A stretch of DNA of 29,489 bases from NCBI GenBank assembly GCA_036897095.1, contig JAYMSP010001708.1:1-29489 (forward strand), read 5' to 3'. Source of the DNA: Plantago elongata (taxonomy: Eukaryota; Streptophyta; Magnoliopsida; Lamiales; Plantaginaceae). Each line of letters begins with the position of its first letter. The first letter of the stretch is position 1. Made by a program: the position numbers and the translations under genes. Shown here one piece after another: positions 1-11,800 of the stretch. A model generated the notes under the pieces. The model saw only the letters and a program-made list of their open reading frames with translations, was not told the origin of the DNA and searched no databases.

Positions 1-911
1 CTTATTGCATAATTAAACCAATCATATCATTCCAATAACCTTAAATACCAATAATTAACCAATCTCATATTCATACATATTTTATCAAATCTCAATACCA
101 ATCACATCATATTTACACCAATCATTTATCTCTTACACAACCTATATAACAAACCTATAATATCCAATTCAATTACAATTCTATACCAAACACAATTTTA
201 ACAATCTCATTATAATTCCGATCAATATTCATGCATTTAAATCGGGGCATTTAAGTGCCATGCCAATCAGCCCTTAAATTACACAAAGATGCTTGTCAAT
301 TCAAATTGCGTATCAATCAGCCGCTAAATTACGTTTGGATCATACATAGATAAACGGTACTGGGCTGCACATCAATTAAAAGGTTGGGCTGTATATCAAA
401 GCACATGGTCAGATTGGGACCTAAAACCAATTAATCCATTTAAGACAGGTAGAGGTCTAAGGTTCCTTTTGAGTTCTAGCAACATTGGTTTCATTGGAAA
501 AGACAAATCAAAACACAGTATGTGAAAAATGAAACAAAAAACTTCTCCTCTGAACACTGATCAATTTCTTATAATAACCAAATCACAACATAGAATCTGT
601 ATACTGCAAAATTCACAATTGTACTGACAGGTAGAACTGATCAAGGTCAGGAAACTCAATGAGGCTTGTATCTAAGAAATGCGTCCACGCCTATTTCTGG
701 ACCGGAATAGAATTCATTCCTTGAGCCAAAACAGGTCGTGGTTGAGCATAGAAAGGATCGAAGGTAATGAAGTTCAAGGATGATAAGTAGGAACTGATAT
801 ACACTTGTTTGATGACAGATAAACAATCTTTCTATATGGATATAGTATATGGTAAACAAGGAAAGGCCTAGCCCAAACTGGTCTATGACCTTGCCTGTTC
901 AAGTATGGGTG
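1..911. other. Intergenic region with G-free strand and pectate lyase 3' flank
   Basis: No coding gene is visible. Bases 8-219 contain no G on the plus strand although C is common, and the pentamer CCAAT recurs at least seven times in the first 170 bases. Around 260-340 two diverged direct copies of a CAATCAGCC..TAAATTAC motif occur. The part nearest 911 should hold the 3' UTR of the minus-strand pectate lyase gene; I see no convincing polyadenylation signal that would set its end. Confidence 0.6.
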
Positions 912-3900
912 TTAGCACTGGCGGCCACGGCGACAGCCAAGTACACCAGCACCAGAAGTAATGGAGCCCACCATAGACGACGATTTGGCGCCTAAACTTG
1001 AAGCTCTAGCATAGCTAGCTGCTCCAGCTCCAGCTCCAGATGCAACAAAATAAGCCCCATTAAGCATCAAGTCACCCTCTGACCTCCAGTTCCAACCTTT
1101 CCATTGACCTTCCCCGGTTTCAAGTCTTTTCGTTACCTCTTTCGCGAAAGGATTTACTGGTGCAAGATATCTGTTGCCTTGGCTATTAATGGTTGGTTCT
1201 GCACTTCCACCAATAGCGTACATCTCCCAGTGAGTGTAGTCGTTGTTCACCACGTGGAAGTACCCGTGTCTACACCTGTATTATCACAAGGCATCAAGCT
1301 CAAATCCTTTTTTTAAATAGTATTTGCATATGCTTATTTTCGACTACAAGGTGAAGATGTTAATTTACCTTGGCATTCGTTGAATGAGACCTTCCCCGAA
1401 ATGGTTGAAGGCGATAGTCGCTTGCATTTGCTTATCTCTAACATATGAGTCACTATGACCCAAGAGAATAACCTGTTCTCCAGCAACAATGACCAGTTTA
1501 GTTTAGTATAGTACTAATACTACTTGTCTACTTGAGTTCAGTAGAAACAGAGAAGTATGTACATATCTATAACTGATGACTCTCACCTCATTGTGGTGAG
1601 TGAAATAATTGTTGGAAATGGTAATTGCAGTAGAGCCCATCACAGCATCTACAAGGCCGTCCGCGCAGTTAGATAGAGAGTTATGATCCACCCAAATATG
1701 ACTCGAACCGAATATGGAGACAGCATCACCATCAGCCATGGTCCTCCACCCGTAATGTGACGGTGAGCTTCTCACCATTGCATTTCCGGTTGGTTTGCAG
1801 TCATGAATATGGAGACCATGGATAATAATGTTCGTAATGAATTGGATCGTGATGCACGCTCCGTTAGCAATGTGTACGTTAACTCCACGTCCATCAATGG
1901 TCTTAAAGCTGTTCATGATCAGTTCTTGCTTCAAAGTTATCACCATGTCACGTTTGAACACGATCCACAGAGGCTCGTCTTGGATAACCGCATGTCGTAG
2001 AGTTCCAGGCCTGGGGTTAACAGGGTCGTCATCACCGGGGTCAGTGACCACGTAGTATCGGCCATCACGTCCACCGATGGCATTACGACCGAAACCAATA
2101 CCACAATCGGCAAGCTTCTTGCGATTCTTGTGCCAATTGGCATCGCAACGCCAGCAGTCGTCGATTGGGTTACCCGTTCCACATGATAAGAATCCAAGCT
2201 GTCTCCTCTCTGTGCTGTTTTTAATTGCCCTACATCGAAATAATGTATAAATTTGTGGATTAGGACTTGAATGAGACATTGTGATGTGTTATAGGGCCTA
2301 ATACAGGACAATTGATTAGAAATGAGACATGCATTTAATTCATTTTCGTGATATGTATTGTATCAATTGATATATAGGAATAGAAATACCCAGATAAGAT
2401 TTTGTACTGTGTCGGTGAATTGAATCTAGCTAGCTAATTAGAGTTCGTGGATTATAATGCAAATAAGTTGTCTCTTTCAATTGCAAATGCAACTGGAGCA
2501 TGTAAAACAAATTATGCCTTGTCAATTCGGAGTAAATTGTGTTTTTTTATACGTATCTACTTACTTCAATATTAGTCCCATTTAATTTCAATGTCAAAGT
2601 AGTATCCAAATAACTTATTAATCAACAAATTTATATTGTTAAAATTATTTACTAAAATTACTAATTAAAACGTCTATATTTTAAATATTATGGATGATTT
2701 TGTTGATAGTATACATTTATTTCTAAATAAATTATACAGAAATCATCTCTAGAAACTAGAGACTAAACGACGTTAGTTTCACTGAGGTTCTATTCTTTTC
2801 AATTTAAAACTCATTCAGTTCAGCTCGATTTAATTATATTATTTTATAATATATTTCAGTTCAGTTTCATTAAATTTAATAAAGGGTGGTTTACTAATAA
2901 TATAATAAATATAAGGGTGGAAGATCTTAGAGGATTAAATTAGCACAAAACACGGATCAAAGTTAGTTGTAAGTTGTAATTACTAACATATCATGTGCAT
3001 CTAATTACTCAATATGTTTGGGTAGATAAGATTATTTTCAACATGATACAAGAGTTAATTGCGTAACGAAGTGGGGTCAACAAGGACATTCCATGTGAGT
3101 GGGGTAACAACTAACAACCTAAACCAAGCCTATTGAGTTGCATATGCAGTGGATTCATGGTGGACCACTATTAAGAAAAGATCATTGCTCAATCACATAT
3201 CTCTAAGGGCAGCTCAATTTTACCAACGGTTTTCCTACTATATGAATGGTTGAAATAGTTAAATTACCTAGAACGAGAGCGAAACTAGAAGACGCGACCT
3301 TAAAGCACGTTGTAATAATTATTTAAAACATATTTCATTTATATTAAATACTTAATAGATTTAAAATATATTTTAAATTAAAAGTAATTTGTAACCTAAA
3401 AATTCTACATACATCTAAGTTTAAATTGTCGCTATACGACTTTGAAAAACTGTAAATGAAAATTAAATAAGCGATATAAAGCGAGTTAAAAGTATAGAGC
3501 GAACTAAAAATGCAAGTAACAGTACATTCGAAGCATTAAAATGATTTAGGTTTTATCATTTTATACATTTCGATGATATTAAAGTATTTAAAAAATTATA
3601 ACAGCCGTAACTATATTCGTTACCAATTAATTTATCCAATCAACTTACATTATACTACTGAGTAAGTATCTGGGCTTTAAAGTATCAACCAAGTAAAGAA
3701 AACCTTGTTTCGTAATGGAAGGGTGAAAGTGAAAACAACTTACAAATGAACCATTGTGGAAACCTCTTCAGGGTCATTAACTGCATGTTCATTCCAGAGT
3801 GAACCATCATCCTTCTTATTATCAACTCCATTCAACCTGAGGGAAGGACCCAGATTATTAATTAATATAAAAATACACATCATTAAATTAACTATTTGAA

Positions 3901-4477
3901 GAGAACATTTTAAGGATGAAGATAAAAGAAATTCATATAATTGAAGAAAATAAATGTCACATGGCAATACTTATATTCACATGGCATGACATGTACATGT
4001 TAGTTGCCTTGCCTGCCACCGACTACTACAATGTCACTATAGTCTATATCAATACAAATATCTCTTTTACCGGTACGAAATATCTATGGCTAGAATGTTA
4101 AGTATTACTCTCTTCGTGTTAGTAATAATTTACTTGTAAAATGAGCAGAATCGTAAGTTGTAATGAAATGCCAGAAAGGAAAAGCTGGAATTACAGGATG
4201 GCGGGAGTATTGTAAAATCTCAGACTCAAATACTTGTGGTGTGTGACTAGTGACGCTTAATTTCACATTAAAGGAAGCAACTAAGTGCAGTACAATTTTG
4301 GAAAGCGATTGTTTAATTTTATGATATAATTTAATTGAATATTTTAGGTTTACGACGGAGTTAATATTGGAGATCTGAAATAGAATGAAGAGAAAACCTG
4401 GAATCTGAGTGAACTCCAGCCACTACTGAACAGAGCACAAGCAGGAACAGTGAGAGCCTGCTGCTTTTCTTCCCCAT
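912..4477 (-). CDS. Secreted pectate lyase, polysaccharide lyase family 1 (five exons)
   Basis: Cleaves de-esterified homogalacturonan in the cell wall by Ca2+-dependent beta-elimination. Coding exons, in gene order: 4398-4477, 3744-3836, 1587-2229, 1369-1472 and 912-1275. All joins are GT-AG and keep frame, giving 427 residues and a TAA stop. Residues 1-24 form a signal peptide (MGKKSSRL then a leucine-rich core). Residues about 45-85 are the pectate lyase N-terminal region ([20 protein letters not shown]). The catalytic beta-helix follows, with Ca2+-binding acidic motifs DGDAVSIFG (224-232), WVDHNSLS (237-244) and ADGLVDA (247-253), then LLGHSDSY and the conserved [17 protein letters not shown] (304-320). 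The C-terminus, near [15 protein letters not shown], is typical of plant pectate-lyase-like proteins. Length is normal and no lesion is seen. Intron 2 (2230-3743) is long, AT-rich and holds repeat remnants. Which plant subclade it belongs to is not certain. Confidence 0.95.
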
Positions 4478-4718
4478 TCTGCTGCTAATCTTTTCTTGTA
4501 TAATTTCTTCTTCCTATACAATATCTTAATGTAATGTAGTAGTATATATATCTCTCTAGATCTATAAAAGTATATTGTAAAAATATATTTACACAAAATT
4601 TAATTTGTGTAATGTATTGAAATGTAGTTAGACATTAGAAGTTTAGAACAGGAGAAGAGAATAGATGAGATGAGATTGATTGTATGAGATGGAGAAATGA
4701 AAGAGAGGGAGTCCCATA

Positions 4719-4726
4719 TATTTATA
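4719..4726 (-). promoter_or_regulatory. Probable TATA box of the pectate lyase gene
   Basis: The minus strand reads GCTATAAATATATGG here, a good plant TATA box, about 240 bases upstream of the ATG at 4477. This implies a leader of roughly 210 bases. A weaker TATA-like stretch lies at 4540-4570. The position of the transcription start is inferred. Confidence 0.5.
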
Positions 4727-4727
4727 G

Positions 4728-5086
4728 CAAAATCTTTATTCTTGAATCTTAATTGAAGCCAATCCTATTCTTCTTATAGACAAGTCACATATCACAAAAC
4801 CACAATACTCAACGTTAACGACCGTTAACTAACTCCATACTCCATATGCTTTGGTTTACGTTTCATCCCACCACGCTTCAACTCCAAATATTTTAGGTAC
4901 ACTAGCTACAATATTACATTCTCTAGGTACATCATTAGGTGTTCGATTTACGTACAATATATAACATCCAAATAAATTAAAGTACGACTTTCGGTTCAAT
5001 TCAATTCCACTTAATTATATTTTTCAATCAGATAATGACAAATGAAGGGACCCAAGCCTAACTATAAACACGAAGATTGTTGTGGT
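4728..5086. other. Upstream region of the pectate lyase gene
   Basis: AT-rich DNA between the probable TATA box and the hAT insertion. It contains two GTTAAC hexamers around 4813-4830, resembling MYB-type sites. No gene is visible. Its last eight bases (5079-5086) are the left target duplication of the adjoining hAT element. Confidence 0.4.
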
Positions 5087-6005
5087 TAGGGGTGACCAAA
5101 AAATTCGAAAATTAAAAATCCGGACTGAAAATCCGACAATCTGATCCGATCCGATCCGCTATTTTCGGATCGAATTTCGGGTTGCATTTTTTTAGTTTTT
5201 CAGAATTCGGATCGGATCGGATTAAATCCGTCGAATTTTCGGATAATCCGAATTTAATCCGAAATAAATTTTAAAAAAAAACCCCAATACCAAAAACGTT
5301 TTTAAGTCTAAGTAGCAACTATGTCTCAGACTTTATCCAACGCCAAACCCTATCTCAGACAGTCAGACTCACTCGCTCTCATTCATTCATCACAAATTCA
5401 TAGCGGCCAGCGCCGTCTCGTCATCGCCTGAGCCTCATCGGTTTCGGTCGGCACCTCATCGCCTGGCTCACACTTCATCCCGTCTCAGAAGTCAGACCAT
5501 TTCATCCCGTTCCCGTCAGGCGTCAGTCGATCTCGATCATTTCACTCGGTCCGTTGGTCGACTAGGTCTCCGTCTCACCGTCTCATCCCGTCGGTATCGG
5601 TCTCGGCGTCTCGTCTTTCTCTCACGATTTCAAAGGTAATGAGGTCGATTTCACTCGGTCTCGGCCTACTCATTTCACTTGGACACTCGGTCATCCGTCT
5701 CCGTCTCGCGGGTATCGCCGCCATTGTATCAGAGCTTGCCATCAGGGGTAGCGGGGGAGAATCCGGCCGCCGTAGCTACAGACTAGTTTGAGGGTTTTGG
5801 GTTTTTGTGAATTGGAATCCATTTTTATATTATGATTGTTTTTGGTGATCGAGAAGGTGGAGTTTTTTAATTTTCGGATTAATTTCGAATTAATCCAAAA
5901 AAATTCAATTCGGGACGGATTATGGATCGACCCTCAGTTGGTCCGAAATTTCGAATTAATCCGAAGTTTCGATCGGATCGAATCGGATCCGAATGGTCAC
6001 CCCTA
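5087..6005. mobile_element. Non-autonomous hAT-superfamily DNA transposon (919 bp)
   Basis: The ends are perfect 12-bp inverted repeats, TAGGGGTGACCA at 5087 and its complement ending at 6005. They are flanked by a perfect 8-bp duplication, GTTGTGGT, at 5079-5086 and 6006-6013. Eight-base duplications and TAGGG/CAGGG-type ends are hallmarks of hAT elements. Both subterminal zones carry many short motifs related to GGATCGGAT and AATCCGAAAA in both orientations, as expected of transposase-binding regions. The centre, about 5330-5790, is much richer in G+C (many CGTCTC and CATCCCGTC motifs) and could be captured host sequence or the leader of an ancestral transposase gene. No transposase reading frame is present, so it would need a helper element to move. 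Perfect ends suggest a fairly recent insertion. Confidence 0.88.
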
Positions 6006-6013
6006 GTTGTGGT

Positions 6014-7169
6014 TCTATAAAATTGCTGCTACACGGGGGAATCGGAAAGGTGTGAATATATTGTATAAATATAAATAAAGTAAACGGCGTATCAAATGTC
6101 TATATGAACATAGGTAACGGAGTCATGTGGATAGAGGTCGTCAGCTTGTGCTAGATAGAGATCCAGAATTAAATTGGAGATGAGAAATGGATCGAATCCA
6201 AGTTTAAGGAGAGAATACATAAATGAATAATGTGAAATGCAGTAAGAGTTGGTATTTGCTAATCAAACGCCAATTTTGCCACATTTTTGGCGCCTTTCCC
6301 GCTACGCTTAGTTTGTAGACTAGTCGTCAGTTAACAAATTGCCAAACTTAGAAGAAAATTATGGCAATGCGGCAATGCCATTTACCAAAGTGTCAACCGA
6401 GTTACATTTTAGATCTCACCGACTCCTAACAAGTCCATTTCAGATTAGCTATGCAATTAAAACTACGTTAAGTTTTAAGAAATATGTATATTTTAAAGTG
6501 TATACTGTTTTAGATAATATTAATAATATTTTATGAATATTATTTATTATGTATACGTATAGTATATTTTTGATATTTTTGGTAAGACTTTTAATGTATT
6601 TTTGTTATATATATAATGTTTATTTGTTTCTTTTTAGTCTCTTCCTAAGATCGTTTGTCATCAGTCTTTACTTTTAAAAAATTATTTTGACAATGTATTA
6701 TTCAAGTGAATCCTTTTGTAACACAACAATATTAAAAATAACATCGATGATATTTTAATAATATAGTACATTTTTAGATGATAAATTATATAGATAACGT
6801 TTCTTATTAAACTTGATTGATTATATTTTATTATTTTACTGTCCATATTGAATGAGGCTGTGATTTTGGTTATACCCTTAGATCTATGGTATCTAAACAC
6901 GTGTGAATCAAACCTTTTGAACTTTTAAGAATGAGTATATTGAGTATAAAGTCTTTAACTATTAAGAAAATCTAAAAGGTAGATTATTGTTACTTGGTAT
7001 ATATTTATAATGTTTTAAACTATATCACTAATAATTTATAAGGGGACAATTATATATACACCTTCAAACCCGGAAAAACTATTTACATTTGACTTTTTGC
7101 AGTTAGTGATTACTAGATTTGACCACAAATTAATCTCAAACTGTAATAGTAAACTCTTCGATTAAATTA
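6014..7169. other. Intergenic AT-rich DNA
   Basis: No gene is supported; the short open frames here lack any recognisable domain. The only notable feature is a pair of adjacent E2F-like sites at 6286-6302. The stretch 6480-7060 is very AT-rich. Confidence 0.5.
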
Positions 7170-7171
7170 TA

Positions 7172-7701
7172 CTCCCTTCGACCCAACTTCATCTTCTCGT
7201 ATTCCGTTTTTTCCCGTTTCAACTTCAAATTCTCATTCCATAAATGGAAAATATCTCTCCTACTTTATACTCTCCCTCCGTTCTTTTGATAACTTCCTAA
7301 CTTTTCTTTTTCGGTGTTACATCAGAAACTTCCTAATTCCATAAATGAAAAGTTTTTACTCTACTAATTAATTCTTTATTATTTATCTTTCCCACTTTGT
7401 TCAATCTCTCTCTTACTTTATCACCCACTTACAACTTTAGCAATATAATATATCTTACAAACTATTTTTTTATTACAATTTCCTTAATATAAGAGAAAGT
7501 TGAAGTTTAGAAAGCTTTTATTGGACCGAAGGGAGTACATTATATCTCATATTTTAACCACTATTTATCCTATTTTATTCATTTTTTTCCCTACTTTATC
7601 AATATATCTCCACTTTATCACTATTTTTCTACTTTATTTACTTTTTTATCTTAAAATTTATGTCAAATCTTGTAATAAGATGAATTTGAGATGGATGGGA
7701 G
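7172..7701. mobile_element. Stowaway-like MITE, interrupted by a second MITE
   Basis: The left end begins CTCCCTTCGACCCAACTTCATC and the right end, read on the opposite strand, begins CTCCCATCCATCTCAAATTC. Both are flanked by TA (7170-7171 and 7702-7703). These are the terminal sequence and dinucleotide target expected of Tc1/mariner-related Stowaway MITEs. The element is split by another MITE at about 7270-7535; without it the outer copy would be about 265 bp. It has no coding capacity. The copies are diverged, so the insertions are not recent. Confidence 0.65.
7270..7535. mobile_element. Nested Stowaway-like MITE
   Basis: The left end reads CTCTCCCTCCGTTC and the right end, complemented, reads CTCCCTTCGGTCC. 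Similarity continues inward through a shared CTTCCTAACTT / CTTTCTAAACTT block. TA flanks both sides (7268-7269 and 7536-7537). It lies entirely inside the older MITE at 7172-7701, so it inserted later. Confidence 0.65.
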
Positions 7702-8040
7702 TATAATGAAAGTTTAGATGCCAAATATTATTATATCACTCAACTGAATTTTACACCATTGCAGTTTGAGATAAATTTTGTAGTTTATTGAATCTCGTTG
7801 ATTATTAGAATAATAAAGTTGACAGCTTTTTCAAAACGGATGGAGTATGTTTATATTAATGTCGTTTATAAAATGCTTAATAGTTTTTCTTACAGCGGTA
7901 TATAATGATTGTTTTACATAGAATTTGCATCTGAATCGTTTCAATTTTAATTGCATTTTGTGTACGAGATTTATGGCATTTGAATTAGAAAAGGTCCTCT
8001 GTTTCTAGAGGTATCATTTTAGTAGTATTTAGCAATAATG

Positions 8041-8297
8041 GCAGCTTAGGTTTAAAATTAGCGCGAGCGAGCGAGAGTGGCGGTCGCGAAATCCGGCAAT
8101 GCAGAAAGGCAACAACTCTTCTTCTCCTCCATTCATCACTCTGATTTTGCTTCCGAAATCCTTGCAATGCCGATGCCATTTCCATCTCCATCACCCTCCA
8201 ATACAAACCAATTTACCCTCAAAACACAAGCTTCTCTTTCCTCTTCTTCTCTCCCAATCCACATCCATTCACACATCGGAGAAGAGAAAAACAGGAG
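8041..8297 (+). promoter_or_regulatory. Probable non-coding first exon and core promoter region of the Raf-like kinase
   Basis: After an AT-rich stretch the sequence becomes GC-richer and then strongly pyrimidine-rich (TCTTCTTCTCC, CCATTTCCATCTCCATCACC), which is typical of plant 5' leaders. It ends in a good splice donor, GGAG followed by GTAATT, at 8297/8298. Several acceptors are possible before the coding exon, the simplest being ATTACAG at 8757. Thus a 5' UTR exon plus a leader intron of about 460 bases is likely. The transcription start is not determined. Confidence 0.4.
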
Positions 8298-8777
8298 GTA
8301 ATTTCATCCCATCGATTTTACCGGTTCGTATTTTCGCTCGCGATTTCATTTGTTTTATTTTTTCCAGTTTCCTTCATTTCTCTTTCATTTGCGTTTGATT
8401 ATATATGCACTCGATCATTTGTTAGGTATTGTTTGCAAGTGAATTTCAGAAGAAGAGATATAAAATGTGATCAGATTTATTAAACAAATTTTTGCCTTCT
8501 GTAGTGTAAATATGATGTAATTAATCAATATTAATCATGTTGAAGATTTCAGCACTTTTAGTAGTACAACTGTAGATGCATTTGCAAAGCAAAGCTGATG
8601 ATTGCTGATTATATCCCCAGGACAGGTTCGACGTATATCAATACAAAACTAAGCAGCATTTTAGATTGTCTCATTTCAGTAAATAAACCTAGATAAAGTA
8701 CGAGTTACGAAAGTGGTATAAGAGTCTCGGTTCCTAGCTGGTTCCTACGCATTACAGAAGAAACTCTGTAACTTCTG

Positions 8778-8835
8778 ATGCGTGGATTGGATGGGAATTG
8801 GGTTTGAACAACATGAAGGACAGAAAGATTGGTGA
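8778..8835 (+). promoter_or_regulatory. Two upstream ORFs at the kinase start codon
   Basis: ATG at 8778 opens a nine-codon frame ending in TGA at 8807. ATG at 8791 opens a 14-codon frame ending in TGA at 8835, overlapping the main start at 8813 in another frame. Both have poor initiation context (C or T at -3), while the main ATG has A at -3. If the leader is spliced at 8757, both lie in the mRNA and could lower kinase translation. Confidence 0.45.
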
Positions 8836-11800
8836 GCTTCATATTCGGCCTGCTGCTAGACAAAACAGTGATGGAATTCCTCTCAGTCCATCACCATACG
8901 AACAAAATGGCAGTAGTGGTCTGCGTAACATCTCTATGCAGACCGGAGAAGAGTTTTCCCCAGCATTTTTGAGGGATCGTGGTGTTGTGGCTGCGAGAGC
9001 GCCCTTTGCAAATGATGTTGATCCGAGCTTGAAAACTAATTGGCCTGGTATAAATGCCACTCAAGATCACCATCTTGTATCTGAGGATGTAAATAATCTT
9101 GGAATGAGGAGAAATAATTCGAAGGGTGTTATGGATTTTTCTGCCGGTCAAGCACTTGGGCCGGACATGGACCATAGAGCTAACTTGGATGGGACTCCCA
9201 GAAATCCCAGAGAAGTCCAACTGAGTGCGTATCACCAGAGGAAGTTCTCAGAGGACAGTGACAGAGGCAATCTTTCTTGTTTACCTCTATATTCATCGGA
9301 ATCTCCTAATTCCTATCAATATCAAAATCAAAATAAAGGATCAGGGTTTCCAGACGGACCATCTTATGGAAAAATGAAGTTCCTCTGTAGTTTTGGAGGA
9401 AAAATACTACCAAGACCTAATGACGGGAAACTCAGATATGTCGGTGGTGACACAAAAATCATATCCATCAGGAAGAATTTGACTTATGCCGAGTTAATGA
9501 GCACAACTTCTGCAGTCTGGAGTCAGCCACATACTATCAAGTATCAGCTTCCCGGTGAAGACTTGGATGCACTTATATCCGTGTCTTCCGGTGATGATCT
9601 TCATCATTTGATCGAAGAATACCATGATTTGGAGAAATCTTCGCAGAGACTAAGAATGTTTCTCGTTCCATCTTCTGACATCGACAGCCAGTGCTCTGTG
9701 GAAGAAAGGACTGTACAGCAAAGCGATCCCGAGTATCAGTATGTTGTTGCGGTAAACAGCATGATGGATCCTAGTCCTCATAGGAGTTCTAGCAGGGAGA
9801 GTTTAGTAAGCCAGTGGGACTCCCCTACTTCATTTCAGCACCAAGAGAAGCAGAGTGGTGGCAGTTCAGCAAATCTAAAGTTGATGAGCGTTGGTAATGT
9901 TGCTCAGGGATTTAACATGCCTCAAGCCCCCTCAAAGTCCTTTGTCCCATCTCCTCCATCATCTCCAAGTTGGTTTAAAGATTCCAATAATGCTTACCGA
10001 AAAGCTAATGAAGATATTGTGCGTCCTGATGGGTACGAATATCCTACTCCGTTCTATATTGAAGCCCCAACTTTTGAAAATCCATATCATGTCAATCTGA
10101 AAACCTACTACCATAACACTCCTGATAATATGACCACTATAGGTAGTCAATATCAGGAAAACCGTGTTTTAGAATCATGTTCAGCTGCTATGGTGGGATC
10201 TCATTTTCGTACACCCAGTAAAGAGTTTGAGTCTGCTTCACTATATGTTCCGAGTCGTACCAATATGAGGAGAGATTTGGTCAATTCTGTTTCCCCTAAT
10301 CCAAAAAACGTCCTTGCTTCCAAGGATACAATTAATTTTTACCCTAAATTGGATAATCATGACAAATCTTGTAGTAGACCAATTAATATGCTCTCTGGAT
10401 TACAACAACAAAGGCAGACTGCAGAACATGATACGGACTTATGCTTCTCGAATTTTGTCGGAGAAAAGTCCCCTTCACTTGCACTTTCCAGTTCATCTCA
10501 GGATAGGATAGCACATCAATCTACTACAGATGAGTTTTGTCAGGCATCTACTAATAAGGATCAGCTTTTGCAAGATACTCCAGATCTTATGAAGGATTTT
10601 ATCGAATGGGGTCATGATAATATGTATCCAGCTGAGATGAAAGAATCATCCTCAGATCAAGATATGGAAAATCATGGCTTCTACAATGACTATGGCCATG
10701 ATACTAAGTTCCTGGAGCAAAAGATGAATCTTCCCAAAATAATATGTCAACCAGACTCTAAACTCACAATGCATGGCCCAACTTTGCACCATGCAGCCAA
10801 AGGAGGCAAGACATCATCTGATTCTACTATAAACCAATCTGATGTTCTGAGAGACCTGCAGATAAATTATAAATTGAGCACTGATGTGCCTGAATCTCAT
10901 ATTAAGAGCCAACAAGAAACAATAAATGGGAAGCCTTGTATCCCAAATGACCTTAGCAGCTTCTTTGACGAATATCATGGCTTGTCTAATGGTAATGGTG
11001 AACATCCACGGATCAGTGCAGTCCTTCCAGAAAACAAATCGACTTTGTTACACTCAATTTATCCTATTGGCATTGCATTCCAAGGAACTGAGAGAAATGA
11101 TGATCTAGTTCAAGAAGTGTCTGATTATGAGGCTCTGGTTGATAATTCACAAAGGAGCAATGTGAACCATTTTTGTGCTAGTTCAAAGATGGAAGATACG
11201 GGGAAAAAATCTGTCCACTTAAATGCTGGAAAGGACAGCTTAATAAACTCTGAATGTTCAGATCATTGTCATATGCCTGGGAGTCCACAAATGCCGGTAA
11301 TAATACAAGATGTGACTGATATTATGCCAACTGATGTTCCATCCTCCTCAAGAGCTATCCCTCTCATACAGGATGAACCCAGTGATGGAATTGCATCCCC
11401 TGATGAAGATACAGAAGTCGAAAATTTCAATCCAGATTTTGACTCTGATGTACGTCAATCATTTTGGCATATAATTCTTATGTTAAATAATCTTCAGTTG
11501 ATACTAATTTACTTATGCCCCTGCATTTAGGATGTTAAAGTTGACGACGATGATAAGAACGAATCAATAAGTGATGCTGCAATTATTGAATTGGAGGCCG
11601 GGATATACGGTTTGCAGGTTCACAACTAGTTTTATCTACCTACCTTATGTTTCTATTTCCTACTATGACTGGAATTGGTACCATTGCCATTTCGAATTTT
11701 CAGTTTATATGATTTCTTATTGTTTATACACATGGTAGATAGGTAAATACTCCAAAACAGTTAAACCTGACGTGCTTATGATGATATTACTTCAATTCTT

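Noticed and set aside
912..1253. Stand-alone 113-residue protein on the minus strand
   Set aside because: It is the last exon of the pectate lyase gene; an AG acceptor at 1276-1277 joins it in frame to the previous exon.
8798..8812. Kinase start at 8798
   Set aside because: That codon is TTG. The first in-frame ATG is at 8813 and no upstream in-frame ATG exists before the stop at 8735.
11450..11530. Kinase exon 1 extended to the stop at 11530, giving a kinase-less protein as the main product
   Set aside because: A clean GTACGT donor and TTTAG acceptor bracket an intron; splicing restores the family sequence leading into the kinase domain. Kept only as a possible retention isoform.
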